Below, piece after piece: positions 15,940-23,527 of a stretch of DNA of 64,000 nt. Within the stretch, counting starts at the first letter, position 1. Each line of letters starts with the position of its first letter. The translations under genes were made by a program, and so were the position numbers. A model generated the notes under the pieces. That model was not told the origin of the DNA, did not search any database, and saw nothing but the letters and a program-made list of their open reading frames with translations. The stretch is taken from assembly GCF_036178145.1 (NCBI RefSeq), contig NZ_CP108067.1, positions 8,075,001 to 8,139,000 on the forward strand, in the 5' to 3' direction. This DNA comes from Streptomyces sp. NBC_00273 (GTDB lineage Bacteria; Actinomycetota; Actinomycetes; Streptomycetales; Streptomycetaceae).

Positions 15940-17355
15940 GTGGCGATGTCGGTCGTCGAAGGTGCGCGGGTCGAAACGGGAACGGAGGGGCCCGTTCGTT
16001 TGGACGGGCGTTTGAAGTTGGTGTTGGTGGTGCTGCTGGTGGCGCAGTTCATGCTGGCGGTTGATTTCTCGATTCTGAACGTGGCGTTGCCGGTGATCGG
16101 TGACGGGCTGGGTTTCTCGTTGTCGAATCTGCAGTGGATCGCGACGTCGTTCGCGTTGTGTGCTGCTGGTTTCACGCTGTTGTTCGGCAGGGTGGCTGAC
16201 CTGTTCGGGCGTCGTCGGTTGTTCCTGGTGGGTCTGGCGGTGCTGGGCCTGTCCTCGCTCGTGGGCGGCCTGGCGACGTCGCCGGAGATGCTGCTGGTGG
16301 CGCGTGTGTTCCAGGGTTTGGCGACGGCGGCGGTGACGCCGGCCGGGCTTTCGCTGCTGACGACGTCGTTTCCGGAGGGTCCGCTCCGTGAGAAGGCCCT
16401 CGGCCTGAACGGTGCTCTGATGTCGGCGGGGTTCACGACGGGCGCGATCCTGGGTGGTGTCCTGACGGATCTGTTGTCGTGGCGGTGGGCGTTCTTCATC
16501 AACGTTCCCGTTGCCCTGGCGGTGTTGTTCATTGCTCCGGCGGTGATCAAGGAGTCGCGTCCGTCGGTGCGTCCGAAGTTGGACCTGCCGGGTGCTACGG
16601 CTGTGACGTTGGGTCTGTTGGCGTTGATCTACGGGTTGACGCAGGCGGGTGAGCACGGTTGGGGTGCGCCGTCAGCGTTGGGTTGGCTGGCCGCGGGTGT
16701 GGTGCTGCTGGTGGTCTTCTATGCGATCGAGTCGAGGAGCTCGGCTCCGTTGGTGCCGGTTTCGGTGTTGAAGAAGAAGACGGTCGCGTGGGGCAACATC
16801 GCGGGTCTGATCGCGTTCCTGACCGAGACCAGCCTGGTCTTCCTGATGACGCTGTACCTCCAGGAGGTGTTGGACTTTTCGCCGCTGACGGCGGGTCTGT
16901 CGTTCGGTGTGTTGGGTATCGGCACGGTGATCGGTGGTTCGATCGCTCCGCGGGTGATCGGTGCGGTGGGGACACGGTCGACGTTGATCATCGGTGGTGT
17001 GTTGCAGGCGGTCGCGACGCTGAGTCTGGTGGCGTTGGGTGAGACTTCGTCGAGCATGTGGTTGCTGCTGGTCGCGACGTTCGCGGGTGGTGTGGGCAAC
17101 ATGTTGGTGATCGTCGGGTTCATGGTGACGGCGACGACGGGTCTGCCGGATCACGAGCAGGGTATGGCGACGGGTCTGGCGACGATGACGCAGCAGGTCG
17201 GTATCACGATGGGTACGCCGATCATGTCGGCGATCGCTGCGGCCAACACGGACATTCATGCGGGGATCACGACCGCGGTCATCGTGAACACCGCGATCGT
17301 CCTGGTCGGCACCGTCACCACCGTCCTCTTCCTCCGCACCAAGCAGCCCAGCTGA
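15940..17355 (+). CDS. MFS drug exporter, DHA2 family, copy 2
   Basis: This 471-aa protein is nearly identical to copy 1 (MSVVEGAR start, FMLAVDFSILNVALPVIGDG, GRVADLFGRRRLFLVGL). It differs at a short variable N-terminal linker, three internal residues and the C-terminus (LRTKQPS in place of NKAAKDLAAAG). The start is GTG at 15940, matching the ATG of copy 1 (GTG-GCG-ATG-TCG against ATG-GCG-ATG-TCG), with AGGA 5 nt upstream. A much longer upstream in-frame extension runs through the opposite-strand regulator and is not real. The function is presumably the same export, but under a different promoter with its own palindromic operator. Confidence 0.9.
   Translation: MAMSVVEGARVETGTEGPVRLDGRLKLVLVVLLVAQFMLAVDFSILNVALPVIGDGLGFSLSNLQWIATSFALCAAGFTLLFGRVADLFGRRRLFLVGLAVLGLSSLVGGLATSPEMLLVARVFQGLATAAVTPAGLSLLTTSFPEGPLREKALGLNGALMSAGFTTGAILGGVLTDLLSWRWAFFINVPVALAVLFIAPAVIKESRPSVRPKLDLPGATAVTLGLLALIYGLTQAGEHGWGAPSALGWLAAGVVLLVVFYAIESRSSAPLVPVSVLKKKTVAWGNIAGLIAFLTETSLVFLMTLYLQEVLDFSPLTAGLSFGVLGIGTVIGGSIAPRVIGAVGTRSTLIIGGVLQAVATLSLVALGETSSSMWLLLVATFAGGVGNMLVIVGFMVTATTGLPDHEQGMATGLATMTQQVGITMGTPIMSAIAAANTDIHAGITTAVIVNTAIVLVGTVTTVLFLRTKQPS
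15985..17336 (+). repeat. 1.35-kb direct repeat, copy 2 (exporter body)
   Basis: This is the gap-free partner of 4549-5900. Homologous recombination between the two copies would delete or duplicate the 11.4 kb between them. That segment carries the SDR, DHA1 exporter, BBE oxidase, epimerase, cupin/propeller pair, acyltransferase and XRE regulator. Confidence 0.9.
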
Positions 17356-17467
17356 CGAAGTGCGCGCCTCCACTAAGGCAACTCCGCCTTGTGACAGCCC
17401 TGCCCCCGCCGCGAACGTTGGCCCCGGGCCCGGCGCGAGCGCCGGCTACCGATGGAAAGGAACCCCG

Positions 17468-18340
17468 ATGGCCACACCCACCGTCATCAGCTGGGAGCAG
17501 GTGTCCGTGCCCACCCCGTCCGGGCCCCTTCCCGCCCGGGCGTACCGGCCCGGCACCGCTTCACCGCAGGGCTGGCTCGTGTGGGCCCACGGGGGCAGCT
17601 GGCGTGCCGGATCCGCCCAGGACTGGCACGGCGCCACCGCCGAACTCGCCCGCTACTCCGGCTTCGGGGTGGTGAGCGTGGACTACCGGCTGGCCCCCGA
17701 GGTACGCCACCCGGCCATGGTCGAGGACATCCTGTCCGCCCTGACCTGGGCCGGGGAACAGCCGGACGGGTCCGCCGGAGCCCCGTCCGCCCCGCCCGTC
17801 CTCGCCGTCGGCGGGGACAGCGCCGGCGGCACCCTCGCCGCCTCGGCCGCCCTCGTCTGCCGCGACCGCGGGGTTCCGCTGGCCGCGCAGGTACTGGCGT
17901 ACCCGCCGCTGGACCCCGACTGCGCGGCGGCCTCGTACCACCGCTTCCCGGACATGTTCCCCACGGCCTCCTACCTGATGGCGGCCTGGCAGGACTACCG
18001 GCACCCGGGCCGGCCGGTCGCCGCCGACGGCACACGGCTCCACAGCACCCCCCTCGAAGCCGCCGACCTGAGCGGACTCGCACCGGCCGTGATGGCCACC
18101 GGTGACCTCGACCCCGTCAGCGACGACGTGCACCACTACGGGCGCCTGCTGCGGGCGGCCGGGGTGGAGGTCGCCCTACGGGAGTTCCGGCAGACGGGTC
18201 ACGGGGCGTTCCTGCAGCCCGGCCGAGGCCCGGGCGGGCACCCGACGGTGTCGATGCGCGGCTGGCTGGGGCTGGCCCTGCGCCGGCTCACCTCACCGAA
18301 CGGCCCCGAAACCCTCCCCTCTTCCCCTCCATGGAGCTGA
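17468..18340 (+). CDS. Alpha/beta hydrolase, hormone-sensitive-lipase-type esterase
   Basis: This 290-aa cytoplasmic esterase or acylhydrolase has an oxyanion-hole motif in VWAHGGSW. The nucleophile elbow is GGDSAGGT, with the catalytic Asp in ATGDLDPVSDD and the His in RQTGHGAF. That is a complete Ser-Asp-His triad of the hydrolase-3 family. ATG at 17468 follows GGAAAGGAA. It sits 112 nt after exporter copy 2 and 1 nt before the next gene, suggesting one transcript. It may deacylate the exported compound or a precursor; substrate unknown. Confidence 0.9.
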   Translation: MATPTVISWEQVSVPTPSGPLPARAYRPGTASPQGWLVWAHGGSWRAGSAQDWHGATAELARYSGFGVVSVDYRLAPEVRHPAMVEDILSALTWAGEQPDGSAGAPSAPPVLAVGGDSAGGTLAASAALVCRDRGVPLAAQVLAYPPLDPDCAAASYHRFPDMFPTASYLMAAWQDYRHPGRPVAADGTRLHSTPLEAADLSGLAPAVMATGDLDPVSDDVHHYGRLLRAAGVEVALREFRQTGHGAFLQPGRGPGGHPTVSMRGWLGLALRRLTSPNGPETLPSSPPWS

Positions 18341-18341
18341 C

Positions 18342-18863
18342 ATGACCACCTCCGACGTCTCCAACCTCGACGCCCTGCTGCGCCACTTCGCCGACCTGCG
18401 CGACGGCATCCACGGCGGCTCCGTCTCCCGCCCCGACAAGGAGGAGCACTTCCGTACCGCCGCGCGCCTGCTGGACCCGTACGCACGCCAGGCGCTCGGC
18501 GAGCTCAACGACGAACTGCTCCTCGGACAAGGCGTGATCGACGCCAGCGGCGTCCAACGGGCCGACGACCGGAGCCTCTTCCACGCCTGGACCCTGTGGT
18601 GGGACGAGCAGTCGGCCGCCGACATCCCGCCCGTGACGCTGTACGCGCACTACGGAGCCTCCTTCCACCACCCGCACCTGCGCGGCGCGACGGTCTCCGA
18701 ATGGCCGCTGAACGTCTTCGACGACGCACAGGCCGCCGCCGAACTGCCCACCCTGCGCGCGATCGCCGCCGCAGACCTCCACAACCTGGTCTTCGAACGG
18801 GACTTCAGGATCGTGCCCGCGACCATGGCGGGTGCCACCGGTCTCCCCGCCCACCAGCACTGA
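18342..18863 (+). CDS. Uncharacterised 173-aa protein
   Basis: No family is recognised. The protein is soluble, acidic and mostly helical. It has LRHFADLRDGIHGGSVSRPD near the start, then a Trp-rich centre (FHAWTLWWDEQ) and a His-rich patch (LYAHYGASFHHPHLRG). The length and the tandem His/Trp patches recall small SnoaL-like or DUF-type tailoring proteins, but nothing conclusive. ATG at 18342 follows the esterase stop directly (TGACATG) and precedes the luciferase-like gene by 13 nt. It is almost certainly part of that operon. Confidence 0.75.
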   Translation: MTTSDVSNLDALLRHFADLRDGIHGGSVSRPDKEEHFRTAARLLDPYARQALGELNDELLLGQGVIDASGVQRADDRSLFHAWTLWWDEQSAADIPPVTLYAHYGASFHHPHLRGATVSEWPLNVFDDAQAAAELPTLRAIAAADLHNLVFERDFRIVPATMAGATGLPAHQH

Positions 18864-18876
18864 AAGGCGGCCCGTC

Positions 18877-19863
18877 ATGACGAAGCTGCGACTGTCCGTA
18901 CTCGACCAGACCCCGGTCGGCGAGGACCACACCCCGGACCAGGCGCTGCGGGCTTCCGTGGACCTCGCCCGCGCCGCCGAAGGCCTCGGCTACGCCCGTT
19001 ACTGGGTCGCCGAACACCACGACTCTCCCGGCTTCGCGAGCAGCGCGCCGGAAATCCTCGCGGGCACCCTGCTCGCCCACACCTCGCGGATGCGGATCGG
19101 GACCGGCGGAGTGCTACTGCCCCGCTACGACCCGGCGAAGGTGGCCGAGGTGTTCGGCGTACTGGCCTCCCTCCACCCGGGACGGGTCGACCTCGGCATC
19201 GGCCGGGCCGGCGGCCCCGCCCGCGACTTCCCGCAGCGGCTGGCCCAGCTGCGCGCCCTGCTGGGCGAGGGCGGAGTCGTCCCGCACGCACCGGTCCCGC
19301 CGCAGATGTGGCTCCTGGGCGCGGGACGCGAGTCGGCGCGGCTGGCCGGGCTGCTGGGCACCGAGTTCGCGTTCGGGCACTTCTTCTCCCCGGCGGGCGG
19401 CCAGGAAGCCTTCGAGGACTACCGTGCCCAGTTCCGCACCTCCACGGGCGACCGGCCGGGCGGCGCGCTCGCGGTCCGCGTGGTGACGGCGGACAGCGCC
19501 GGCCGCGCCGAGGAGCTGGCCCAGAGCCTGCTGCTGTGGCGCGCCCGCAAGGACCTCGGCCAGGACGGCCCCCTGCCGTCGTACGAGACCACGCGCCGCC
19601 ACCGCTGGACGGGCGCGGAACTGGAACGGGCCAAGGTGCACCGCACGGCCCTCGTCTCCGGGGCGCCGGAGCAGGTGTCCGCGGTACTGAGGGCCCTCGC
19701 CGGGAGCCACGGCGTGGACGAGCTGATCGTCAACACCCTGACCTGCGATCCGGCGGACCGCCACCGTTCGTACGAGCTGCTGTCCGAGGCCTTCGCCCTC
19801 CCGGCCCCCGAAGCGCAGCAAGCGGCCCCGGTGGGAGCCGCCGGCCTGGCCCTGCGGCGTTAG
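18877..19863 (+). CDS. Luciferase-like flavin-dependent monooxygenase (MsnO8-type LLM)
   Basis: This 328-aa TIM-barrel protein uses reduced FMN and oxygen. It begins LRLSVLDQTPVGEDHTPDQA, then YARYWVAEHHDSPGFASSAP, RMRIGTGGVLLPRYDPAKVA and GRVDLGIGRAGG. These are the signatures of the bacterial luciferase-like MsnO8 group. The insertion after GIGRAGG is short, so the barrel is slightly smaller than usual. ATG at 18877 follows AAAGGCGG. Reduced flavin must come from a reductase outside this window. The stop overlaps the stop of the convergent acetyltransferase gene by 3 nt. It could oxidise the pathway product or be a stand-alone detoxification enzyme. Confidence 0.9.
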   Translation: MTKLRLSVLDQTPVGEDHTPDQALRASVDLARAAEGLGYARYWVAEHHDSPGFASSAPEILAGTLLAHTSRMRIGTGGVLLPRYDPAKVAEVFGVLASLHPGRVDLGIGRAGGPARDFPQRLAQLRALLGEGGVVPHAPVPPQMWLLGAGRESARLAGLLGTEFAFGHFFSPAGGQEAFEDYRAQFRTSTGDRPGGALAVRVVTADSAGRAEELAQSLLLWRARKDLGQDGPLPSYETTRRHRWTGAELERAKVHRTALVSGAPEQVSAVLRALAGSHGVDELIVNTLTCDPADRHRSYELLSEAFALPAPEAQQAAPVGAAGLALRR

Positions 19864-20402
19864 GGGCGGTCGAGGCCCCAGGTCTGGAGCGCGTAGGGCC
19901 GGCCCTTCTCCTCGCCCGTGATCAACGGCACGTCGAGGAGGCGGAATCCGGCCCGGGTGGCCACGCCGACGCTGGAGGCGTTCTCTGCCTCCAGTTCCAG
20001 GATCACCCGGTCCACCCCCAGCTGCTCGAAGGCGTACGCGGCCATCACCCGCACTGCTCGGGCGGCCAGCCCCCGGCCCCGGTGCGCCGGACCGAGCGCG
20101 TATCCGAGCTCCGTGCCCTCGGGCGCGCGCTTGAGCATCACCTCGCCGAGCGGGGCGCCGCCGTCGACGGTGATGGCCAGCAGGAGGGCCGTACCCTCCT
20201 TGCGCAGCTCCCGCGCCCGGTCCAGACGGTTGCGGGCGGCCTCGTCGTCGAAGGGGGAGACGATCGGCGTCCAGTACGCGATGTCGGGGTGGTCGAAGAG
20301 CTCGGGCATCGACGCCAGGTCCGCCGCGGTCCAGTCGCGCAGGACCAGGCCCTCGCCCGTCAGCTCCATCCGGTCGGGAAAGGACGGCGTCGTGCTGCTC
20401 AT
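19860..20402 (-). CDS. GNAT N-acetyltransferase, RimJ/RimL type
   Basis: This 180-aa acetyl-CoA-dependent enzyme probably acetylates a protein N-terminus or a small amine. The core motifs are LVLRDWTAADLASM, GEVMLKRAPEGTELGYAL and the acetyl-CoA loop HRGRGLAARAVR, then LELEAENASSVGVATRAGFR. ATG at 20402 (MSSTTPSFPDRMEL) is chosen because GGAGG lies upstream. A longer start at 20459 would add an Arg-rich stretch encoded by the preceding palindrome. It overlaps the luciferase-like gene tail to tail. It may be an independent gene. Confidence 0.9.
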   Translation of the reverse strand: MSSTTPSFPDRMELTGEGLVLRDWTAADLASMPELFDHPDIAYWTPIVSPFDDEAARNRLDRARELRKEGTALLLAITVDGGAPLGEVMLKRAPEGTELGYALGPAHRGRGLAARAVRVMAAYAFEQLGVDRVILELEAENASSVGVATRAGFRLLDVPLITGEEKGRPYALQTWGLDRP

Positions 20403-20443
20403 GCGGGAGGACCTCCGTGGTCGGTGCGGGACGAACCAAGATA

Positions 20444-20471
20444 TCCGGCGACGGATCATCCGTTCACCGGA
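20444..20471. terminator. Nested palindrome between the dehydratase and acetyltransferase genes
   Basis: ACGGAT-C-ATCCGT (20451-20463) is a perfect inner palindrome, flanked by TCCGG (20444-20448) and CCGGA (20467-20471). It lies after the 3' end of the murG-like/dehydratase pair and before the acetyltransferase start, all on the minus strand. It could end the upstream transcript or be an operator. Confidence 0.45.
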
Positions 20472-20500
20472 TTATCCGCCCGGCAGTGCCCTTGGGCCGG

Positions 20501-21496
20501 CTAGACCGCGTACCGGTCCGGGGCGAAGAGGGACGGGTTCGCCGCGATCCAGTCCGAGGTGCGGCGCAGGCCCTCCTCCAGGCCGACCCGGGGCCGCCAG
20601 CCGGCCCAGTCGCGGGCCCGGGAGTTGTCCGACAGCAGGCGCTGGACCTCGCTGCCCGACGGGCGCAGCCGGGTCGGGTCCACCACGACCTCCGCATCCC
20701 GGCCGGAAGCCGCGATCAGGGCCTCGGCCAGGGCGCCGACCGAGATCTCCGCACCGGTGCCGAGGTTGACCACCTCGCCCAGCGCCCGGTCGCACTCCGC
20801 CACCGCCAGGAAGCCCTCCGCCGTGTCCGTCACGTACGTGAAGTCCCGGGTCGGCGTGAGAGAGCCGAGGCGGATTTCGCGGGCCCCCGCGTGCAGTTGC
20901 GCGAGGATCGTCGGGATGACCGCGCGCGCCGACTGCCGAGGCCCGTACGTGTTGAACGGGCGCACCACCGTCACCGGGAGCTCGAAGGCGTGGTGGAAGG
21001 AGAGCGCCATCATGTCCGCGCCGATCTTCGACGCGGAGTAGGGGGACTGCGGCTGCAGCGGGTGGCTCTCGGAGATCGGGGCGGTCAGCGCCGTCCCGTA
21101 GACCTCGCTGGTCGACGTGTGCACGAGGCGCCGCACACCGTGCCGCCGGCAGGCCTCCGCCACGTTCTGCGTGCCCGTGACGTTCGTCTGCACGTACGCA
21201 CCCGGCGACGCGTAGCTGTACGGAATCCCGATCAGCGCCGCCAGGTGGAAGACGGTGTCGCAGCCGGCCACCGCATCGCTGACCCGGCCCGCGTCACGGA
21301 CGTCGCCCGCCCACATCTCCACCGGAGCGTCCGGGTCGGCGAGGTAGCGCGCCAGGTGACCCTTCTCGGCGTACGGCTTGTAGTGGACGAAGGCGCGCAC
21401 CCGCGCACCCCGCGACACCAGCAGGTCCACCAGCGTCGAGCCGATGAAGCCCTCCGCGCCGGTGACGAGGACGGTGCGGTCGGTCCAGCTGTTCAT
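20501..21496 (-). CDS. NAD-dependent nucleotide-sugar epimerase/4,6-dehydratase, LegB-like
   Basis: This 331-aa extended SDR has a Rossmann motif GAEGFIGSTL near residue 15, then FHLAALIGIPYSYASPGAYV, HTSTSEVYGTA and the catalytic YSASK. VVRPFNTYGPRQSARAVIPT follows. The combination TSTSEVYGT and NTYGPRQSARAVIPT is characteristic of LegB-type 4,6-dehydratases of nonulosonate and related amino-sugar pathways. It would remove water from an NDP-GlcNAc-type substrate. It overlaps the upstream murG-like gene by ATGA, so the two are translationally coupled. That suggests the dehydratase makes the sugar and the transferase uses it. Confidence 0.85.
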   Translation of the reverse strand: MNSWTDRTVLVTGAEGFIGSTLVDLLVSRGARVRAFVHYKPYAEKGHLARYLADPDAPVEMWAGDVRDAGRVSDAVAGCDTVFHLAALIGIPYSYASPGAYVQTNVTGTQNVAEACRRHGVRRLVHTSTSEVYGTALTAPISESHPLQPQSPYSASKIGADMMALSFHHAFELPVTVVRPFNTYGPRQSARAVIPTILAQLHAGAREIRLGSLTPTRDFTYVTDTAEGFLAVAECDRALGEVVNLGTGAEISVGALAEALIAASGRDAEVVVDPTRLRPSGSEVQRLLSDNSRARDWAGWRPRVGLEEGLRRTSDWIAANPSLFAPDRYAV

Positions 21497-22701
21497 ATGC
21501 GCTCCAGATCAGAGATGGCGGGGGTGACGGGGGTGGGGACGAGGCCGGCGACGCGGAGGACTTCGGCGGCCAGCAGTTCGGCGGCCCGCGCGTGCGGGCC
21601 GGGGTCGGCGGCGCCGGCCATCGCCGACAGCCGCGCCGGGTCGGCCAGCAGGGGCCCGATGAGGCCGGCGAGACGGTCGGCGGTGGTTTCGGCGTCGGGC
21701 AGGAGCAGTCCCGCTCCCGCGTCCGACAGCACCCGCGCGTTGTGGGTCTGGTGGTCGCCGGGCGCGTGCGGGTAGGGCACCAGGACCGACGGGACCCCGG
21801 TCGCCGCGAGCTCGGCGACGGTCGCGGAGCCCCCACGGCACACCACCAGGTCGGCGGCCGCGTAGACGAGGTCCATCCGGTCCAGGTAAGGGATGGCGCG
21901 GGCGATCCGTTGCCCGCCGGACGACACCAGCTCGGCCACCGTGTCGGGCAGCGCGTCCGGACCGGTCTTGACCAGCAGCTGTACGTCGTCCCGGTCCTGC
22001 CAGAGGTCGGCGAGCGCGGCCGCCGCCCGCGTGAGGCGGACCGCGCCCAGGCTGCCGCCGTTGAAGACGACCAGCCGGCGCCCCGCGGGCACCCCGAGCG
22101 CGCGCCGCGCCTCGGCGCGCAGCGCCACCCGGTCCGGTCCGGGCAGCTCCGCGAGGCCGGACAGGGCCGCCGAGATCGGCATTCCGGTGGTCAGCGCCCG
22201 CTCACCGCCCGAGAGGTGGCCCCGGCTGCGGTCGAAGGCCACCGCGACGTGCGGGGTGAGCCGGGCCGCGAACTGGTTGGCACGGCCGGGCACCGCGTTC
22301 GACTCGTGGATCACGGCCGGCAGCCCCGCCAGGCGGGCGCCGAGCACGGCGGGCGCGCTCGGATATCCGCCCATGCCCACGACGACGTGGGCACCCTGGG
22401 CCCGGAGCACCGAACGCGCCTGGTGCGCCGAGCGCAGCAGCGCCGCGGGGAGCAGGTACCGCTTCGCGCCCAGCGCGGGATCGAAGGGGATCATGTCGAC
22501 GGTGTGCAGGCGGTAGCCGGCGCCGGGAACCAGCTCGGTCTCCAGGCCCCGCTCGGTCCCGATGAACGAGATCACGGCGCCGGGCACGGCGGCGCGCAGC
22601 GCCTCCGCGAGGGCGAGACCGGGATAGATGTGCCCGCCGGTGCCGCCCGCACCGATCACGACGGAGAGCGCCGCGGATGTGTGGGGTGTGGTGGTGGTCA
22701 T
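21493..22701 (-). CDS. MurG-like GT28 glycosyltransferase, probably not the cell-wall housekeeping copy
   Basis: This 402-aa protein has the MurG N-terminal motif GAGGTGGHIYPGLALAEAL, then GMGGYPSAPAVLGARLAGLP, HESNAVPGRANQ and NGGSLGAVRL. The donor-site segment is VCRGGSATVAELAATGVPSV, followed by HQTHNARVL. Housekeeping murG lies in the dcw cluster with ftsW and murC, which are absent here. This is therefore a paralogue dedicated to another acceptor, probably with the coupled LegB-like dehydratase as sugar supplier. ATG at 22701. Such MurG-type paralogues occur in some natural-product clusters. The donor may be a UDP-HexNAc, inferred from the family. Confidence 0.85.
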   Translation of the reverse strand: MTTTTPHTSAALSVVIGAGGTGGHIYPGLALAEALRAAVPGAVISFIGTERGLETELVPGAGYRLHTVDMIPFDPALGAKRYLLPAALLRSAHQARSVLRAQGAHVVVGMGGYPSAPAVLGARLAGLPAVIHESNAVPGRANQFAARLTPHVAVAFDRSRGHLSGGERALTTGMPISAALSGLAELPGPDRVALRAEARRALGVPAGRRLVVFNGGSLGAVRLTRAAAALADLWQDRDDVQLLVKTGPDALPDTVAELVSSGGQRIARAIPYLDRMDLVYAAADLVVCRGGSATVAELAATGVPSVLVPYPHAPGDHQTHNARVLSDAGAGLLLPDAETTADRLAGLIGPLLADPARLSAMAGAADPGPHARAAELLAAEVLRVAGLVPTPVTPAISDLERI

Positions 22702-22730
22702 GTGCGCACACTCCCGGTGCGCCTTAAGAA

Positions 22731-22755
22731 GCTTCTAAGAGGTTCTCTCAGAAGC
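22731..22755. promoter_or_regulatory. 25-bp palindrome upstream of the response regulator
   Basis: GCTTCTAAGAG (22731-22741) and CTCTCAGAAGC (22745-22755) are inverted around GTT with one mismatch. AGAAGCTTCT (22728-22737) is a second, perfect palindrome overlapping it. The CT-x-AGAAGC half-sites, two facing and one direct, fit an OmpR-type operator. The site is 20 nt before the response-regulator ATG and 30 nt from the murG-like start, so it could control both directions. Confidence 0.65.
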
Positions 22756-22774
22756 CTTTGGCAGGCTTTGCCCC

Positions 22775-23527
22775 ATGAGCTCCACGGACAGCACAGGCAG
22801 TACGGACAGCACAGGCGGCACGCGCAGTACGGGCGGCGCGGGCAGGCAGCGCATCCTCGTCGTCGACGACGAGCCCGAGGTGCGGGCGGCCGTCGAGGAC
22901 GGCCTCGCGGTCGAGGGGTACGAGGTGCGGGGCGCCCCGGACGGGCTCGCGGCCCTCTCGCAGGTCGCGGCCTGGGAGCCCGACGCGGTCGTCCTCGACG
23001 TGATGATGCCCGTACTCGACGGCCTCGCCGTGTGCCGACAGCTGCGGGCGCTGGGCGACCGCACACCCGTCCTCGTCCTGACCGCGCTCGACTCCGTCAG
23101 CGAGCGCGTCGACGGTCTGGAGGCGGGCGCCGACGACTACCTCGTCAAACCCTTCGCCCTGGACGAGCTGGTCGCCCGGGTCCGCGCGCTCCTGCGACGG
23201 GCCGCGCCCGGACCCACCGGCACCGCCGCCCCGCTCGGCTTCGCCGACCTCGTCCTCGACCCCGCGACCCGGACCGGGCGCAGGGGCAGCCGTCCGCTGG
23301 AATTCAGCCGTACCGAAGCGGCCCTGCTCGAACTGCTCCTGCGCCACCCCGGCCAAGTGCTCCCGCGCGAACTGATCCTCGAACTGGTGTGGGGGCGGGA
23401 CTTCGGGCCGGACTCCAACTCCCTCGCCGTCTACGTCGGCTACCTGCGCCGGAAACTGGAGGCCGCGGGCGAGCCCCGGCTGGTGCACACCGTCCACGGG
23501 GTCGGCTACCGGCTGGACGCGGCGTGA
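22775..23527 (+). CDS. OmpR-family response regulator
   Basis: This 250-aa protein has a 25-residue Ser/Thr/Gly-rich lead, then a receiver domain. RILVVDDEPEVRAA gives the acidic pair and VVLDVMMPVLDG the phospho-acceptor Asp. LTALDS supplies the Thr/Ala switch and YLVKPFALDELVAR the Lys. The C-terminal winged helix includes RTEAALLELLLRHPGQVLPR and NSLAVYVGYLRRKLE, ending VHTVHGVGYRLDAA. It overlaps the histidine-kinase gene by GTGA, which is the cognate pair. The type matches MprA/MtrA-like regulators. The nearby palindrome suggests autoregulation. Confidence 0.95.
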   Translation: MSSTDSTGSTDSTGGTRSTGGAGRQRILVVDDEPEVRAAVEDGLAVEGYEVRGAPDGLAALSQVAAWEPDAVVLDVMMPVLDGLAVCRQLRALGDRTPVLVLTALDSVSERVDGLEAGADDYLVKPFALDELVARVRALLRRAAPGPTGTAAPLGFADLVLDPATRTGRRGSRPLEFSRTEAALLELLLRHPGQVLPRELILELVWGRDFGPDSNSLAVYVGYLRRKLEAAGEPRLVHTVHGVGYRLDAA

